Below, piece by piece: positions 14,642 to 26,071 of a DNA stretch of 64,000 nucleotides. Under the pieces are notes generated by a model. It was given only the letters and a program-made list of their open reading frames with translations. It had not been told where the DNA came from and searched no databases. Every line of letters begins with the position of its first letter. The first letter of the stretch is position 1. The stretch comes from Trebonia kvetii (GTDB taxonomy: Bacteria; Actinomycetota; Actinomycetes; Streptosporangiales; Streptosporangiaceae). Location: positions 1,263,399 to 1,327,398 of the forward strand of contig NZ_RPFW01000002.1 of the NCBI RefSeq assembly GCF_007827045.1, given 5' to 3'. The position numbers were made by a program, and so were the translations under genes.

Positions 14642-16387
14642 CTAGCGGTGCTCGGGGTCGATGCCGTCGTAGGCCGGGACGACGAAGTGCCTGTGGCCCT
14701 TGGCACCGCTGATGATGACCTTCCGCAGCGAGATGTCGTTGCGGTAGGTGGTCTCCTTGAGCACGTGCTCCGGGTTCGCGGTGATCGCCACGTAGTAGGT
14801 GCCGTTCTTCAGGTTGGTGATGTCGAATGCCTGGCCCGCCAGGAACTGCTCGTACGTGTCGCCCCAGCCGACCGGCATCATCTCGCGGACCCACAGCGCG
14901 GTCGTCGAGCCGCACTGGCCGCCGAATCCGATGAAGGTCGGGTTCCAGACCGCGTTGTGCAGCAGCAGGTTGACCGCGTCGGTGGGCGCGATGCAGAAAC
15001 CGACCTTCTGGCTTCGCACCACGACCTTCTTGTTCGCCGACAGGAGGCTGTACTTGGCGAACTGCTCGAAGTGCCAGTGGTTGTGCCCCTTGGCCTTGTC
15101 GAAGCCCATGGTTCCCGCGGGGGCCCGGCCGACCACGTTCCCGTTCTTGTAGAAGTACTGGTAGGCCTTCATCACCGGGCTGGCGTTGGAGCGGAACGCC
15201 TCGACGTCGAGCGGGCTGTTGCCGCCAACCGCGACGGTCGCGGCGAAGTCCAGGTAGTCATGGCCGACGACCTTCTTCGATCCAGTGTGGGCGATGTTCA
15301 TCCCCCAGGCGGGCAGCGGCACCAGGTCAGGCAGCACGTCGGCGGGCGGGTTCTTCATCGTCCGCACGGCGGGCAGTGCCGGCAGCGGCCCCGCCGGGCG
15401 CGCCGCGGTCCGCGCCCGCGTGGGCAGCCGGTAGAACGTGCTGGCGGGTACTCCGGCCGGTGACGCCGACAGTGACGCGGAAACCGTCACGGTTGGCGTG
15501 GGCAGCGCACTCGGCGAGCTGGACGCCGTCGCCGTCGCGGAGACGGTCGTCGTCGGGGTCGGCGACGGCGGGGGTGGGGGCGGCGGGAAGCCTGGCGGCA
15601 GCGACACGGTCACGTTGACCGTCGCGCTGGCGTTGGCCGGCGTGACGCCGAACCAGTTGGTGTAGCGCGGGGTGATCGACTCGGTCACCTGGTAGGTGCG
15701 GTTCGGGACGAGCGAGATCGGGCGGCCGAAGAAGCTCTCCGACGGGTCGACGGCCCACCCCTTGGCGATGCCCCAGACCTCGCCGAGCGGGAACGGGTCG
15801 AACGGGGCGCACCCCTGCAGCGGGTACGGCGAGCTGGCCGGGCTGTCCGGGATCGCTCGCTCGGGGTCGTAGCTGTTCGGGCAGAAGGTGAGGCTGTGGG
15901 AGGTAACGATATGGCCGGCGTAGCGCACGGTGAGCCGGATCATGCCCTCGACGCCGTTCCAGTGGTCGAGCATCGAGGCGGGCAGCGCCCTGGTCACCCG
16001 GGTACCGCCCGGCGTATTGATGACCTGGGTCAAGGTGACAGGCGACCGGTAGTTCGCCCGGCCGACGTTCAGCTGGAACGACGACCCGAGGGATGCGAGC
16101 CAGATCCCTGGGTCCATGAAGACCTGGACCGTCTTGCTGTTCGGCCGGTTCGGGTACCCGTAAACCGTGATGTCATGCTGGGCCGGGATCATCGTCAGCC
16201 GGGGCCCCTGATAGTGGGCGGGCGACTGCGGCTGCGCGGCCGCCGACGCCTTGGCGGGCGTGCCCGCGGTGGCCACAGCGATGCCGACCGTCCCCGCCGC
16301 CAGAGCCGCGGCGGCGGTAATCGCCGCTACCCGTGTTCGCGACAGCGGTCTGCCGCCCTCCCTTGCCAAGCCTCGCAACATCTTCAA
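14642..16387 (-). CDS. Secreted lysyl oxidase-like copper amine oxidase
   Basis: 581 residues. A signal peptide or anchor spans about residues 18-47 (basic start, then AAITAAAALAAGTVGIAVA and an Ala-rich cleavage region). An N-terminal beta-rich domain extends to about 270, followed by a Pro/Ser/Thr linker (about 275-330). The C-terminal catalytic domain of the lysyl oxidase family follows. It has the copper-binding cluster GHNHWHFEQF (H435, H437, H439) and both residues that form the lysyl tyrosylquinone cofactor in animal enzymes: Lys in DITNLKNGTY (K527) and Tyr in KETTYRND (Y548). The expected reaction is oxidative deamination of lysine side chains outside the cell. It is monocistronic, convergent with the AbiEii-like gene. 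Confidence 0.85.
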   Translation of the reverse strand: MKMLRGLAREGGRPLSRTRVAAITAAAALAAGTVGIAVATAGTPAKASAAAQPQSPAHYQGPRLTMIPAQHDITVYGYPNRPNSKTVQVFMDPGIWLASLGSSFQLNVGRANYRSPVTLTQVINTPGGTRVTRALPASMLDHWNGVEGMIRLTVRYAGHIVTSHSLTFCPNSYDPERAIPDSPASSPYPLQGCAPFDPFPLGEVWGIAKGWAVDPSESFFGRPISLVPNRTYQVTESITPRYTNWFGVTPANASATVNVTVSLPPGFPPPPPPPSPTPTTTVSATATASSSPSALPTPTVTVSASLSASPAGVPASTFYRLPTRARTAARPAGPLPALPAVRTMKNPPADVLPDLVPLPAWGMNIAHTGSKKVVGHDYLDFAATVAVGGNSPLDVEAFRSNASPVMKAYQYFYKNGNVVGRAPAGTMGFDKAKGHNHWHFEQFAKYSLLSANKKVVVRSQKVGFCIAPTDAVNLLLHNAVWNPTFIGFGGQCGSTTALWVREMMPVGWGDTYEQFLAGQAFDITNLKNGTYYVAITANPEHVLKETTYRNDISLRKVIISGAKGHRHFVVPAYDGIDPEHR

Positions 16388-16615
16388 TTCCCTTCGGTCC
16401 CGAACGCCTCAGGCCGCGGCTGCGTTACCCGATACTTCGACGGCGCCGCAGGGTCAAACGTTGCTCGCCGGGAGGGGTGTTATAAAACGGAAACGCTTAT
16501 TCACATCCGGTAAAGACGACCCTCGTGCACGCAACGGGGAGCCGGCGGGCGGCGGGTACTGGATGTGGCGTAATCTACGGTGCGGGTTGATACCGAGGAC
16601 GGAGACCGGAGCGGG

Positions 16616-16996
16616 ATGTACAAGCCGAGCCAGGAGGCACTGGACCTGCACGCGGCCGACGTGGCCGAGGCGGCAGAGCGCGGAAAGCTGCTCGACGAGG
16701 CGCGCGCCGCGGACGCGGCATTGCGCGAGGCCGAGGCCTCGCGTGCCCCGGTGACAGAGGTGCACCGTCTGGCCAAGGACCTCGACGCGGCGCTGACCGC
16801 CGCCATGCGGGCGGCGTACGCCGCGCAGCGCGCCGAGATCGGTCCGCGCGGGTACGAGGACCGGATCTTCCACCGCAAGGCGAAGGCGCGCCCGGCGGTC
16901 CACACGCTGACCGCCGAGGCCGAGCGGCTGCTCACTCTCCGTGAGAATCACCGGCTCAACCGCATCCCCGAGGTTCCGCCCGTTCCCGCTGTCTGA
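16616..16996 (+). CDS. Small helical hypothetical protein
   Basis: 126 residues from ATG 16616, preceded by a purine-rich GGAGCGGG. It is almost entirely alpha-helical by composition (AADVAEAAERGKLLDEARAA and similar), with heptad-like Ala/Leu spacing suggesting a coiled coil and a short Pro-rich tail. There is no Cys, signal peptide or membrane segment. I do not recognise the family. An in-frame GTG at 16580 would add 12 residues. Confidence 0.6.
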   Translation: MYKPSQEALDLHAADVAEAAERGKLLDEARAADAALREAEASRAPVTEVHRLAKDLDAALTAAMRAAYAAQRAEIGPRGYEDRIFHRKAKARPAVHTLTAEAERLLTLRENHRLNRIPEVPPVPAV

Positions 16997-17404
16997 CAAT
17001 ACGCTGACCGTTGTCTGAGAATCCTCGGTAACGATCCGGATACACTTATCCCGGACTTTCCGGCCGCAACAAGTCGCTTTCCTGGGCGTTTATCATCCCC
17101 TCACGGGTAGCGACCAGGCGAAGTCAGCCGGAAACGTTAGGTATGATCCAGGACAGTCCCGACGCTTGTCGGTCCGCTGGCGGGAGGTCTGAACCACCCC
17201 GCGTGCGTGGCCGTATCAACAATTGGGAAATCTATGCTTAACGCGCCGGCAAGTCGCTTGCACTTACCGACACGGCGGGGCAAAGTTAAGTGAAGTGGTC
17301 TAGGCCATTTGGTGGGGTTTGAGGTTCGCGCTCATTGCGGAGCGTGACCGAAGGGCCAGATGGCGTAAGGCCGTGGATGCTCATGAAAGCCAGGAGGCAC
17401 TGAC
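16997..17404. other. 408-bp intergenic region with a GntR/DasR-like site
   Basis: No open frame with protein-like composition on either strand. It is AT-richer than its surroundings, contains CAAGTCGCTT twice (17069-17078 and 17250-17259), and carries one good palindromic operator (17294-17309). It probably holds the regulatory region of the DUF5999-type gene. Confidence 0.5.
17294..17309 (+). promoter_or_regulatory. DasR/GntR-like operator candidate
   Basis: AGTGGTCTAGGCCATT differs at only two positions from the remembered DasR responsive element AGTGGTCTAGACCACT. It ends 95 bp before the ATG of the downstream small Cys-containing gene. Binding by a GntR-family regulator is inferred. Confidence 0.4.
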
Positions 17405-17605
17405 ATGTGCCCGCACTTTCCGCCTTGTCCGGATGCTTCGGCACCGGATCGCGAGGCGGCACACACGATCGCGAGTCACCCGGAGCAGGGCTGGTCGCTG
17501 CTCTGCAACGGAGTCGTGATCTTCGAAGACACTGGTGAGTTGCTGCCGAACGGGCGGACCATCGCCCCGCACAGACCCACCGACCATCAGGCCCCGGCCG
17601 CATAA
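17405..17605 (+). CDS. DUF5999-family small protein
   Basis: 66 residues, with a strong ribosome site (AGGAGG at 17391-17396) 8 nt before the ATG. The sequence MCPHFPPCPDASAPDREAA, then SHPEQGWSLLCNGVVIF and EDTGELLPNGRTIAPHRP, follows the pattern of a small conserved actinobacterial family. The N-terminal Cys/His cluster (C2, H4, C8) and C36 could bind a metal. Function is unknown; members are often single-gene units. A GntR/DasR-like operator candidate lies upstream. Confidence 0.85.
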   Translation: MCPHFPPCPDASAPDREAAHTIASHPEQGWSLLCNGVVIFEDTGELLPNGRTIAPHRPTDHQAPAA

Positions 17606-17667
17606 GCCAGCCGAGAGCGGAAAAACAGGACTAGCACTACGAGCCGGGCCGCGGATCCGGCAGCACT

Positions 17668-18321
17668 TCATCCGGAGCGGCTCGGGGGCACCAAGGGTTT
17701 CTGCCCCATCGTCAGCGCACCCAGCCAGGCGGTGACCGTATCTCCAACCACCGCCGGGCGCCTGGACAGGGCGTGCGTTTCCCCGGGAATGACTACGACC
17801 TCTGTCGTCTCATCCGGTTCGGGGACGCCGAACGGGTCGCGCTCCCCGTTGATGACAAGCACGCTGGTTCCGGCTGCGCGCAGTTCGGCGTCCCGTGACT
17901 TGTCTGGCTGACCCGGCGGGTGCAGCGGGAAGGCGAGTGCGATCACGCCTGCCGCTCCCACCGCACGCGCGGTGCGGCAGACCACCCGCGCCCCGTTCGA
18001 CCGGCCGCATTGAACCAGCGGCAGCGGGCGGGACCGTGTGGCAGTCTCCCGCAGCAGCGCGGCGATTATCTCCGACCACGCGGCGTCCTGCCGCGGCGCC
18101 GAGCCGGGTGCGCGGGCTCCCCTGACCCGGTAGGGCTGAGTGATCAGGGCGGTGGCGGCCCCAAGCGCTCTGGCGGCGTCCCGGACCGCCAGGACGTCGG
18201 CGGTGTCGGGCGTTCCCCCCGCGCCGTGGGTAAGCACGGTGAGGAAGACGGGCCGTCGCGGCCGCTCAAGGACCACGCGGCCCGGGCCGGCCGCGGTGAT
18301 GATCTCCTCCACCTGCCGCAC
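17668..18321 (-). CDS. Alpha/beta hydrolase, dienelactone hydrolase-like (KANL3/Tex30 type)
   Basis: About 217 residues from GTG 18321. The frame stays open to ATG 18444, but that extension is Pro/Gly-rich and lacks fold features, so the internal GTG is preferred. Hydrolase elements are LTVLTHGAGGTPDTADV (oxyanion loop), the nucleophile elbow GRSNGARV (Ser), NGERDPFG (acid) and the C-terminal GETHAL (His). It is probably a serine hydrolase of unknown substrate. It diverges from the 4-hydroxybenzoate hydroxylase gene across an AT-rich spacer, which may mean a shared control region. Confidence 0.78.
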   Translation of the reverse strand: MRQVEEIITAAGPGRVVLERPRRPVFLTVLTHGAGGTPDTADVLAVRDAARALGAATALITQPYRVRGARAPGSAPRQDAAWSEIIAALLRETATRSRPLPLVQCGRSNGARVVCRTARAVGAAGVIALAFPLHPPGQPDKSRDAELRAAGTSVLVINGERDPFGVPEPDETTEVVVIPGETHALSRRPAVVGDTVTAWLGALTMGQKPLVPPSRSG

Positions 18322-18438
18322 GGTACCGGTACCGGGCCCGGCGGCCCTGCCCGGGGCCGGTCCCGGCCACGCGGCACATAGTGCCAGGTCAAGGGAATTC
18401 TGTCGGCGCATTGCCGGTCCCCGACGGCGTCCTGCATT

Positions 18439-18449
18439 TTGCATTGCAA
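18439..18449. promoter_or_regulatory. Palindrome in the divergent hydrolase/pobA promoter region
   Basis: TTGCATTGCAA is a perfect 11-bp palindrome inside an AT-rich 234-bp spacer between the two divergent genes. It is an operator candidate; the regulator is unknown. An IclR-family gene, the class that often controls aromatic catabolism, lies far away at 59856. Confidence 0.3.
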
Positions 18450-18555
18450 GATGATTTACACACAGTTATCTAGCAATTACTTTCCGTATGGTTACGATAT
18501 AGAGCGGGATGACTACATTTCGTTAGGTGGTCTAAGCGGAAAGGAAGGTGCGCCG

Positions 18556-19800
18556 ATGACCGTGCACGAGCGCACTCAGGTCGGAATCGTTGGCGCCGGC
18601 CCGGCGGGACTGCTGCTTTCGCACCTGCTCAGCCTGGGCGGAGTCGACTCGGTATGCGTCGAGACCCGCAGCCGGGCCTACTGCGAGTCGCGGCAGCGCG
18701 CCGGGATGCTGGAATCCACCACCGTGGAACTGCTGCGCGCGGTAGGGCTCGGGGACCGGCTGGACGCGGAGGGTCTGGAGCACGATGGCATCTACCTGCA
18801 GTTCGACGGCGAACGGCACCACATGAACTTCCGCGAGCTGACCGGCGGGCGGTGGATCACGATCTACGCGCAGACGGAGATTGTGAAGGACATCATCGCC
18901 GCGCGCACGGCGGCCGGCGCGGCGCCCCAGTTCGAGGTCAGCAACACGGCGGTGAGCGCGCTCGACACCGCGCGGCCAGTGCTCTCCTACACCGATGCGC
19001 GCGGGATGAGGCACGTGGTCACCTGCGACGTCATCGCCGGCTGCGACGGGTTCCACGGCATCACCCGCCGCTCGATCCCGGGAGGCGGGCTCACCATGCT
19101 GGCCGAGCGCTCGTACCCGTACGCCTGGCTCGGCATCCTCGCCGCCGCACCGCCGTCCACCGACGAGGTCATCTACTGCAGGCACGACAACGGCTTCGCG
19201 CTGCACAGCATGCGCACTCCGGAGATCGGGCGGCTCTACCTGCAGGTGCCGGCCGACGAGGACATCTCCCGGTGGCCTGACGAGCGGATCTGGCCGGAGC
19301 TCGCCACCCGGTTCGCGCTGCCCGGCTGGTCGTTGACCAGCGGCCCGGTGCTGCAGAAGTCCATTACGCCGATGCGCTCCTTCGTCGCGGCGCCGATGCG
19401 CTTCGGCAACCTGTTCCTGGCCGGCGACGCCGCGCACATCGTGCCGCCCACCGGCGCGAAGGGCCTCAACCTCGCCGTCGCCGACGTCACGGCGCTGGCC
19501 ACCGCGCTGATCAGGCTCATCCGCGACGGCGACGCCGAGCTTACGGCGGCGTACTCCGACCACTGCCTGGAGCGGGTCTGGCGGTCCACCCACCTGTCCT
19601 GGTGGATGACGTCGATGCTGCACATCGCCCCGGACCAGGACCAGTTCGAGTCTGAGCTCCAGCTCGCCCAGCTGCGCCATCTCGTCAGCTCGCGAACCGC
19701 TGCCGCCTCCCTCGCCGAGACCTACACGGGCTACCGCCCGCTGCGCTTCGACCCGTCCACCCGCCTGGACGCCGCCCGCCTCTGGCCATCTGTCGCATAG
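18556..19800 (+). CDS. pobA: 4-hydroxybenzoate 3-monooxygenase
   Basis: 414 residues of the group A flavoprotein hydroxylase family. The FAD Rossmann motif is GIVGAGPAGLLLS (residues 10-22), the conserved DG motif is AGCDGFHGITR, and the second FAD motif is FLAGDAAHIVPPTGAKGLNL (from about residue 287). The C-terminal half has WWMTSMLH and RHLVSSRTAAASLAETYTG, typical of PobA. It converts 4-hydroxybenzoate to protocatechuate using NAD(P)H and O2. Start ATG 18556 has the ribosome site GGAAGG 7 nt upstream; the frame is open for 39 more codons but those look non-coding. No ring-cleavage genes are next to it. Confidence 0.9.
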   Translation: MTVHERTQVGIVGAGPAGLLLSHLLSLGGVDSVCVETRSRAYCESRQRAGMLESTTVELLRAVGLGDRLDAEGLEHDGIYLQFDGERHHMNFRELTGGRWITIYAQTEIVKDIIAARTAAGAAPQFEVSNTAVSALDTARPVLSYTDARGMRHVVTCDVIAGCDGFHGITRRSIPGGGLTMLAERSYPYAWLGILAAAPPSTDEVIYCRHDNGFALHSMRTPEIGRLYLQVPADEDISRWPDERIWPELATRFALPGWSLTSGPVLQKSITPMRSFVAAPMRFGNLFLAGDAAHIVPPTGAKGLNLAVADVTALATALIRLIRDGDAELTAAYSDHCLERVWRSTHLSWWMTSMLHIAPDQDQFESELQLAQLRHLVSSRTAAASLAETYTGYRPLRFDPSTRLDAARLWPSVA

Positions 19801-19802
19801 GC

Positions 19803-19843
19803 GTAGGAGCGGGGCGGCGAGTGAACCGCCGCCCCGCTTCTAC
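19803..19843 (+). terminator. Hairpin terminator after pobA
   Basis: AGCGGGGCGGCG (19808-19819) pairs with 19827-19838 and the stem extends outward through GTAGG/TTCTAC with one G-T pair, 7-nt loop. It begins right after the pobA stop. Confidence 0.75.
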
Positions 19844-20099
19844 GCGGAAACGGTGGAGGGCGGGAAGACGCCAACTTTTTGCGTTTCCTCTGAGTATTCG
19901 ATGAAATCGGCTCCGCGACCAAATCAGGAAAGCTAAGCGTTCGGAATTGGGTGCATCGGAACCTGCACGCTAACGATTCGCGCAGCAGCGGTATCTGAAC
20001 TACCTCCTTTATGGACTTTGCTGTTTCTGCCTGGTTAAGTCGCAGCAACGACTGGCTGGCATTCGGCTGGCCTAGAGGAAATCGCTGGTTCACCGTCGA

Positions 20100-20960
20100 A
20101 TGGATAGCGGTCGTATGGGGTTTAGCAATCGGCAGACGCTCGTGAAGGTTCCCGAGCTGCTGCTCCTCTTCTGGATCGCGAAAGTGGCCACCACCTGCTT
20201 TGGCGAGGCATTCTCTGACTTCGTATTCTTCAATGACGCGAGCTGGATTACCCGTGACCGGGCGATCGCGGCGGGCGCCGTCCTGATTCTCGTCGCCTAC
20301 GGGATTCAGATCGCGCAGAAGAAGTACATCCCACTGGTGTACTGGTTCGCGGTCACCGCGGTCGCCATCTTCGGCACCATGTCCTCGGACTTCCTCATCA
20401 AGAACCTGGGCTGGACCCTGTGGCAGGACACCCTGGTCTGGCTGGTCGCGCAGGCCGTGATCTTCTTCACCTGGTGGAAGACCGAGGGAACGCTCAGCGT
20501 TCACAGCATCACCACGACCCGCCGTGAGGTCTTTTACTGGCTGACCGTCTACGTCACGTTCGCCCTCGGCACCGCGGCTGGCGACTATGAGAACGGCACG
20601 CTGGCCATCAGCACCTGGTGGTGCACCGTCACGTTCCTTGGCCTTCTTCTCATCCCGCTTGGGGCCTGGCTGTACGCCAGGACCTATGTACGGCCCAGCA
20701 ATGAGCAGGCGTACCAGGTCATCGCCGTCGCCGCGTTCTGGGTGGCGTATACGTTCACCCGGCCATTGGGTGCCTCATTCGGCGACTATCTCGCCGTGCC
20801 GGCCCCGTTCGGCGACGGCCTGCAACTCGGCACCGGCCCTATCAGCCTCTGGTCGGGCCTCGTCCTGGTCGCAATCCTCACCGTGGTGGCCGTTCTTTAC
20901 TACCGCCAGCAGCCAAAGACTCAGTCCGCCCCGGAAGCGGTCACCGTAAAGGCAGATTAA
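20100..20960 (+). CDS. Multi-span membrane protein with DUF347-type repeats (COG4705-like)
   Basis: 286 residues with about eight hydrophobic helices. The pattern KVATTCFGEAFSDF and its variants (VTAVAIFGTMSSDFL, YVTFALGTAAGDY, FTRPLGASFGDYL) recur four times. This internal repeat, a G-x-x-x-S/G-D motif at the end of a helix, marks the DUF347 family of membrane-anchored proteins of unknown function. Alternative starts are ATG 20115 and GTG 20142; none has a clear ribosome site. The 299-bp region before it (19801-20099) is AT-rich and shows no gene. Confidence 0.82.
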   Translation: MDSGRMGFSNRQTLVKVPELLLLFWIAKVATTCFGEAFSDFVFFNDASWITRDRAIAAGAVLILVAYGIQIAQKKYIPLVYWFAVTAVAIFGTMSSDFLIKNLGWTLWQDTLVWLVAQAVIFFTWWKTEGTLSVHSITTTRREVFYWLTVYVTFALGTAAGDYENGTLAISTWWCTVTFLGLLLIPLGAWLYARTYVRPSNEQAYQVIAVAAFWVAYTFTRPLGASFGDYLAVPAPFGDGLQLGTGPISLWSGLVLVAILTVVAVLYYRQQPKTQSAPEAVTVKAD

Positions 20961-21027
20961 ATGCCGAGCCGTTGGCTCGTATTCGCCTCAGCCCGGCCGC
21001 CCAAATATGCGGGAAAAGATGTTAAAA

Positions 21028-21069
21028 GGGAGCGCGGTGATGGCGGCCCGCCGCCATCACCGGGCTCCC
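21028..21069. terminator. Long bidirectional hairpin between convergent genes
   Basis: GGGAGC (21028-21033) and GCTCCC (21064-21069) form the base, GGTGATGGCGG and CCGCCATCACC the upper stem. The whole is about 19 paired bases with one mismatch. It lies just after the uvrA stop and downstream of the membrane protein gene. Confidence 0.75.
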
Positions 21070-21073
21070 ACCG

Positions 21074-23935
<2,862 letters not shown>

Positions 23936-24362
23936 TGCGCGCTCTCTTCTCTTCAGTCAGTCGTTGTGCGTCCCGCGGATCGCTGGGCGGGCCCAGTGCC
24001 GACACCGAGCCACGGACACCATAACGAGGGGGTCTGACATTCCATCCCGACGGCGGAACCGCTCCCCTGATAGCGCCGCAGGGGCGCCCGTTATGCCCGG
24101 TCCCCCGGCTGCGCGTCCTCGGGCCAGCCGTGCTCCCAGCGTACGACACGACTCCGCCGCCGACGTAGCGGACGGGAAAACGTCTTCGAATGAAGAGTCA
24201 GCCGCACCCGTTCCTTATGTCTCTGTTCATATACCGCCACCCGGGCCGACCCGCGGGCCGGAGAGGCGCGGCGCGCCGAGGCGGAGGCGGAGTCGCGGAG
24301 GACCGCGGACGTTCCATCACAGAACCTGAGCGTGGCCTGCTTTGGCGACCGGCTCACGGACC
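23936..24362. other. 427-bp intergenic region upstream of uvrA
   Basis: It lies between the start of uvrA and the end of the dienelactone hydrolase gene, both on the minus strand. Open frames here are short and lack protein-like features. I see no convincing operator, hairpin or RNA gene; the uvrA promoter must lie here. Confidence 0.5.
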
Positions 24363-25133
24363 TCAGGGAGCGGCCGGCCTCAGATGCTCGTCGAAGAAGG
24401 CAGCAATCCGGGCTCTGGCGTCGCCCGTCGCCTGTTCGTCGAAGCCCATCCCGATCAGCGGTCCGCTGAGCAGGCTCACAATCGTGAACACGCGGGGCAG
24501 CGCCGCGTCCTTGCCCGCCGCACCCGCGAACGTGGCCAGCTTGCCTGGATGGTCATTCATGAAGGAGTGACCGACGCCCGGATAGACCTTCACGTCATTA
24601 TCGATGCCGTTGCCGTCCAGGATTCGCTTCAACCGCACGGGCGCGTCCCCCACCGATCGGTCACGATCACCGTAGCTCGCCACCACCGGGCAGGCGTTCC
24701 CGAGCAGGTCCTCGGCGTTTTTGGGCAGCGCACCGTAGTTGACGCTCGAGGCTTCGAACCCGTGACCGGCAGCCAGGACAACGGCGAATCCGCCGCCCAT
24801 GCAAAATCCGATCACTCCGATGTGCCCGGTGCAGCCGGGCTGGCCTGCGAGCCAGCACCGGGTCGCCTCGACGTCATCGAAGGCAGGACCCCGGCCCCGG
24901 GTGACGTCCTTGATGGTGGAGACGACACAGCGGAGCTTGCCGCCCCAGGAGTAGAGATCCGGTGCCACCGCGAGGTACCCCGCACCTGCCAGCCATTCCG
25001 CCTGCGCGCGCAGATCCGGCGTCATGCCGACGGCGTCATGAATGACCACGACGCCCGGCCATGGCCCGGGGGCGGCAGGTGTCGCCAGATAGCCGCGCAA
25101 CCGCCGCGGGGCCGGGATCTGGACCTCACCCAT
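24363..25133 (-). CDS. Dienelactone hydrolase family protein
   Basis: 256 residues with the alpha/beta-hydrolase fold. The nucleophile elbow is GFCMGGGFA, with Cys as nucleophile as in true dienelactone hydrolases. The acid lies in ASYGDRDRS and the histidine in [11 protein letters not shown]. It opens with a strand-rich [14 protein letters not shown] segment and [21 protein letters not shown]. It probably hydrolyses a lactone or ester; the substrate is uncertain. It lies 63 bp downstream of the flavodoxin-like gene on the same strand, so co-transcription is likely. Confidence 0.88.
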   Translation of the reverse strand: MGEVQIPAPRRLRGYLATPAAPGPWPGVVVIHDAVGMTPDLRAQAEWLAGAGYLAVAPDLYSWGGKLRCVVSTIKDVTRGRGPAFDDVEATRCWLAGQPGCTGHIGVIGFCMGGGFAVVLAAGHGFEASSVNYGALPKNAEDLLGNACPVVASYGDRDRSVGDAPVRLKRILDGNGIDNDVKVYPGVGHSFMNDHPGKLATFAGAAGKDAALPRVFTIVSLLSGPLIGMGFDEQATGDARARIAAFFDEHLRPAAP

Positions 25134-25196
25134 GCCGGCCCTCCTCGGTGCCGGAACCCGGTGATGACGGCGGCGGGACCGGCGAAACGGGCCATG

Positions 25197-25745
25197 TCAC
25201 TGCCCGCACGGCTCGCTGGTCCCTAGCTCGGCGGCGATCCGCGCTGCCCAGGCGTCGATGGCCGACCAGTCACGGAAGTCCCCGGCCGGCAGGGCGGTCC
25301 GCGCGGCGGGCATGTGCCGCACGAGCCGCTCGCCCGCGCCGACGGGCGGCGCGTCCGGGTCGTAGGCGCCGAAGAAGACCTGCTCGCCTCGCGGGTGCAG
25401 CAGCTTCGTAAGCTCGTCGAACTCTTTCGGCCTGGTGGCCTCCAGGACGTTCTTCCCGTCCTTGTCCACCAGGTCGGTGCCGAGCGGGCCGCTGCTGAAC
25501 AGCCATACCGGCCGTGTCGCGAGCTCCTCGCGGTGCCGCCGGGCGAACGTCATGGCCGGCTTCAGCCAGTGGAACATGTAGGCCGCACCGCCGAGCACAA
25601 CGGCGTCGTAGGGCCCGATGTCCTTAATGTCAGCAACCGGCCGCGCCTCGGCCGGCTGGCCCGCCGCCGTCAGGGCAGCCGCGACCCGGCTGGCGATCCC
25701 GGCAGTGGCGCCGTGCCGTGTGGCGTAGGCAACAAGGACTCTCAC
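25197..25745 (-). CDS. Flavodoxin-domain protein
   Basis: 182 residues from GTG 25745, which has the ribosome site GAAGGGAG 6 nt upstream; the frame is open further but that part is not protein-like. The N-terminal MRVLVAYATRHGATAGIA is the FMN phosphate-binding loop of flavodoxins, followed by YDAVVLGGAAYMFHWLKPA and VWLFSSGPLG, as in HemG-type flavodoxins. A redox role with FMN is likely; the partner is unknown. It probably heads an operon with the dienelactone hydrolase. A DevR/DosR-like site lies 52 bp upstream. Confidence 0.85.
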   Translation of the reverse strand: MRVLVAYATRHGATAGIASRVAAALTAAGQPAEARPVADIKDIGPYDAVVLGGAAYMFHWLKPAMTFARRHREELATRPVWLFSSGPLGTDLVDKDGKNVLEATRPKEFDELTKLLHPRGEQVFFGAYDPDAPPVGAGERLVRHMPAARTALPAGDFRDWSAIDAWAARIAAELGTSEPCGQ

Positions 25746-25796
25746 GGCAGCTCCCTTCGTCAAGGGCAGTTTCCGTGACAGGCCGGTACCCTGCCA

Positions 25797-25810
25797 GGGC
25801 CGAAGGTCAC
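25797..25810 (-). promoter_or_regulatory. DevR/DosR-like box candidate upstream of the flavodoxin gene
   Basis: GGGCCGAAGGTCAC (read on minus as GTGACCTTCGGCCC) resembles the remembered hypoxia regulator motif GGGACTTTCGGCCC. The rest of the 326-bp spacer 25746-26071, which must also carry the arginine deiminase promoter, shows no gene. Confidence 0.3.
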
Positions 25811-26071
25811 GGATCATCCCGGAGACACGGGTGGGCTGGCCCCCGGTCCCGCACCGCGGCCGGTGAGCACCGCGGCACCGGATGCGATGATCCGGCGGGC
25901 ACTGCCAGTGAGAGTGCTCAGGCTTGTCTCCGCTGAGGATGCTGGGATGCTCAGTGATAGCCGCTAGCGCTTTCCGCCTGGTCACTAGCCAACGAGACGC
26001 GGCCGCGAGGTGCTGGTACCCGCCGTTCCCGGTTACCGGCAGGCCCGCGCGGCCGGTCGGAACGGGGATGC

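Noticed and set aside
23936..24362. LexA/SOS box upstream of uvrA
   Set aside because: No CGAAC-N4-GTTCG-like palindrome is present; single half-sites are not convincing.
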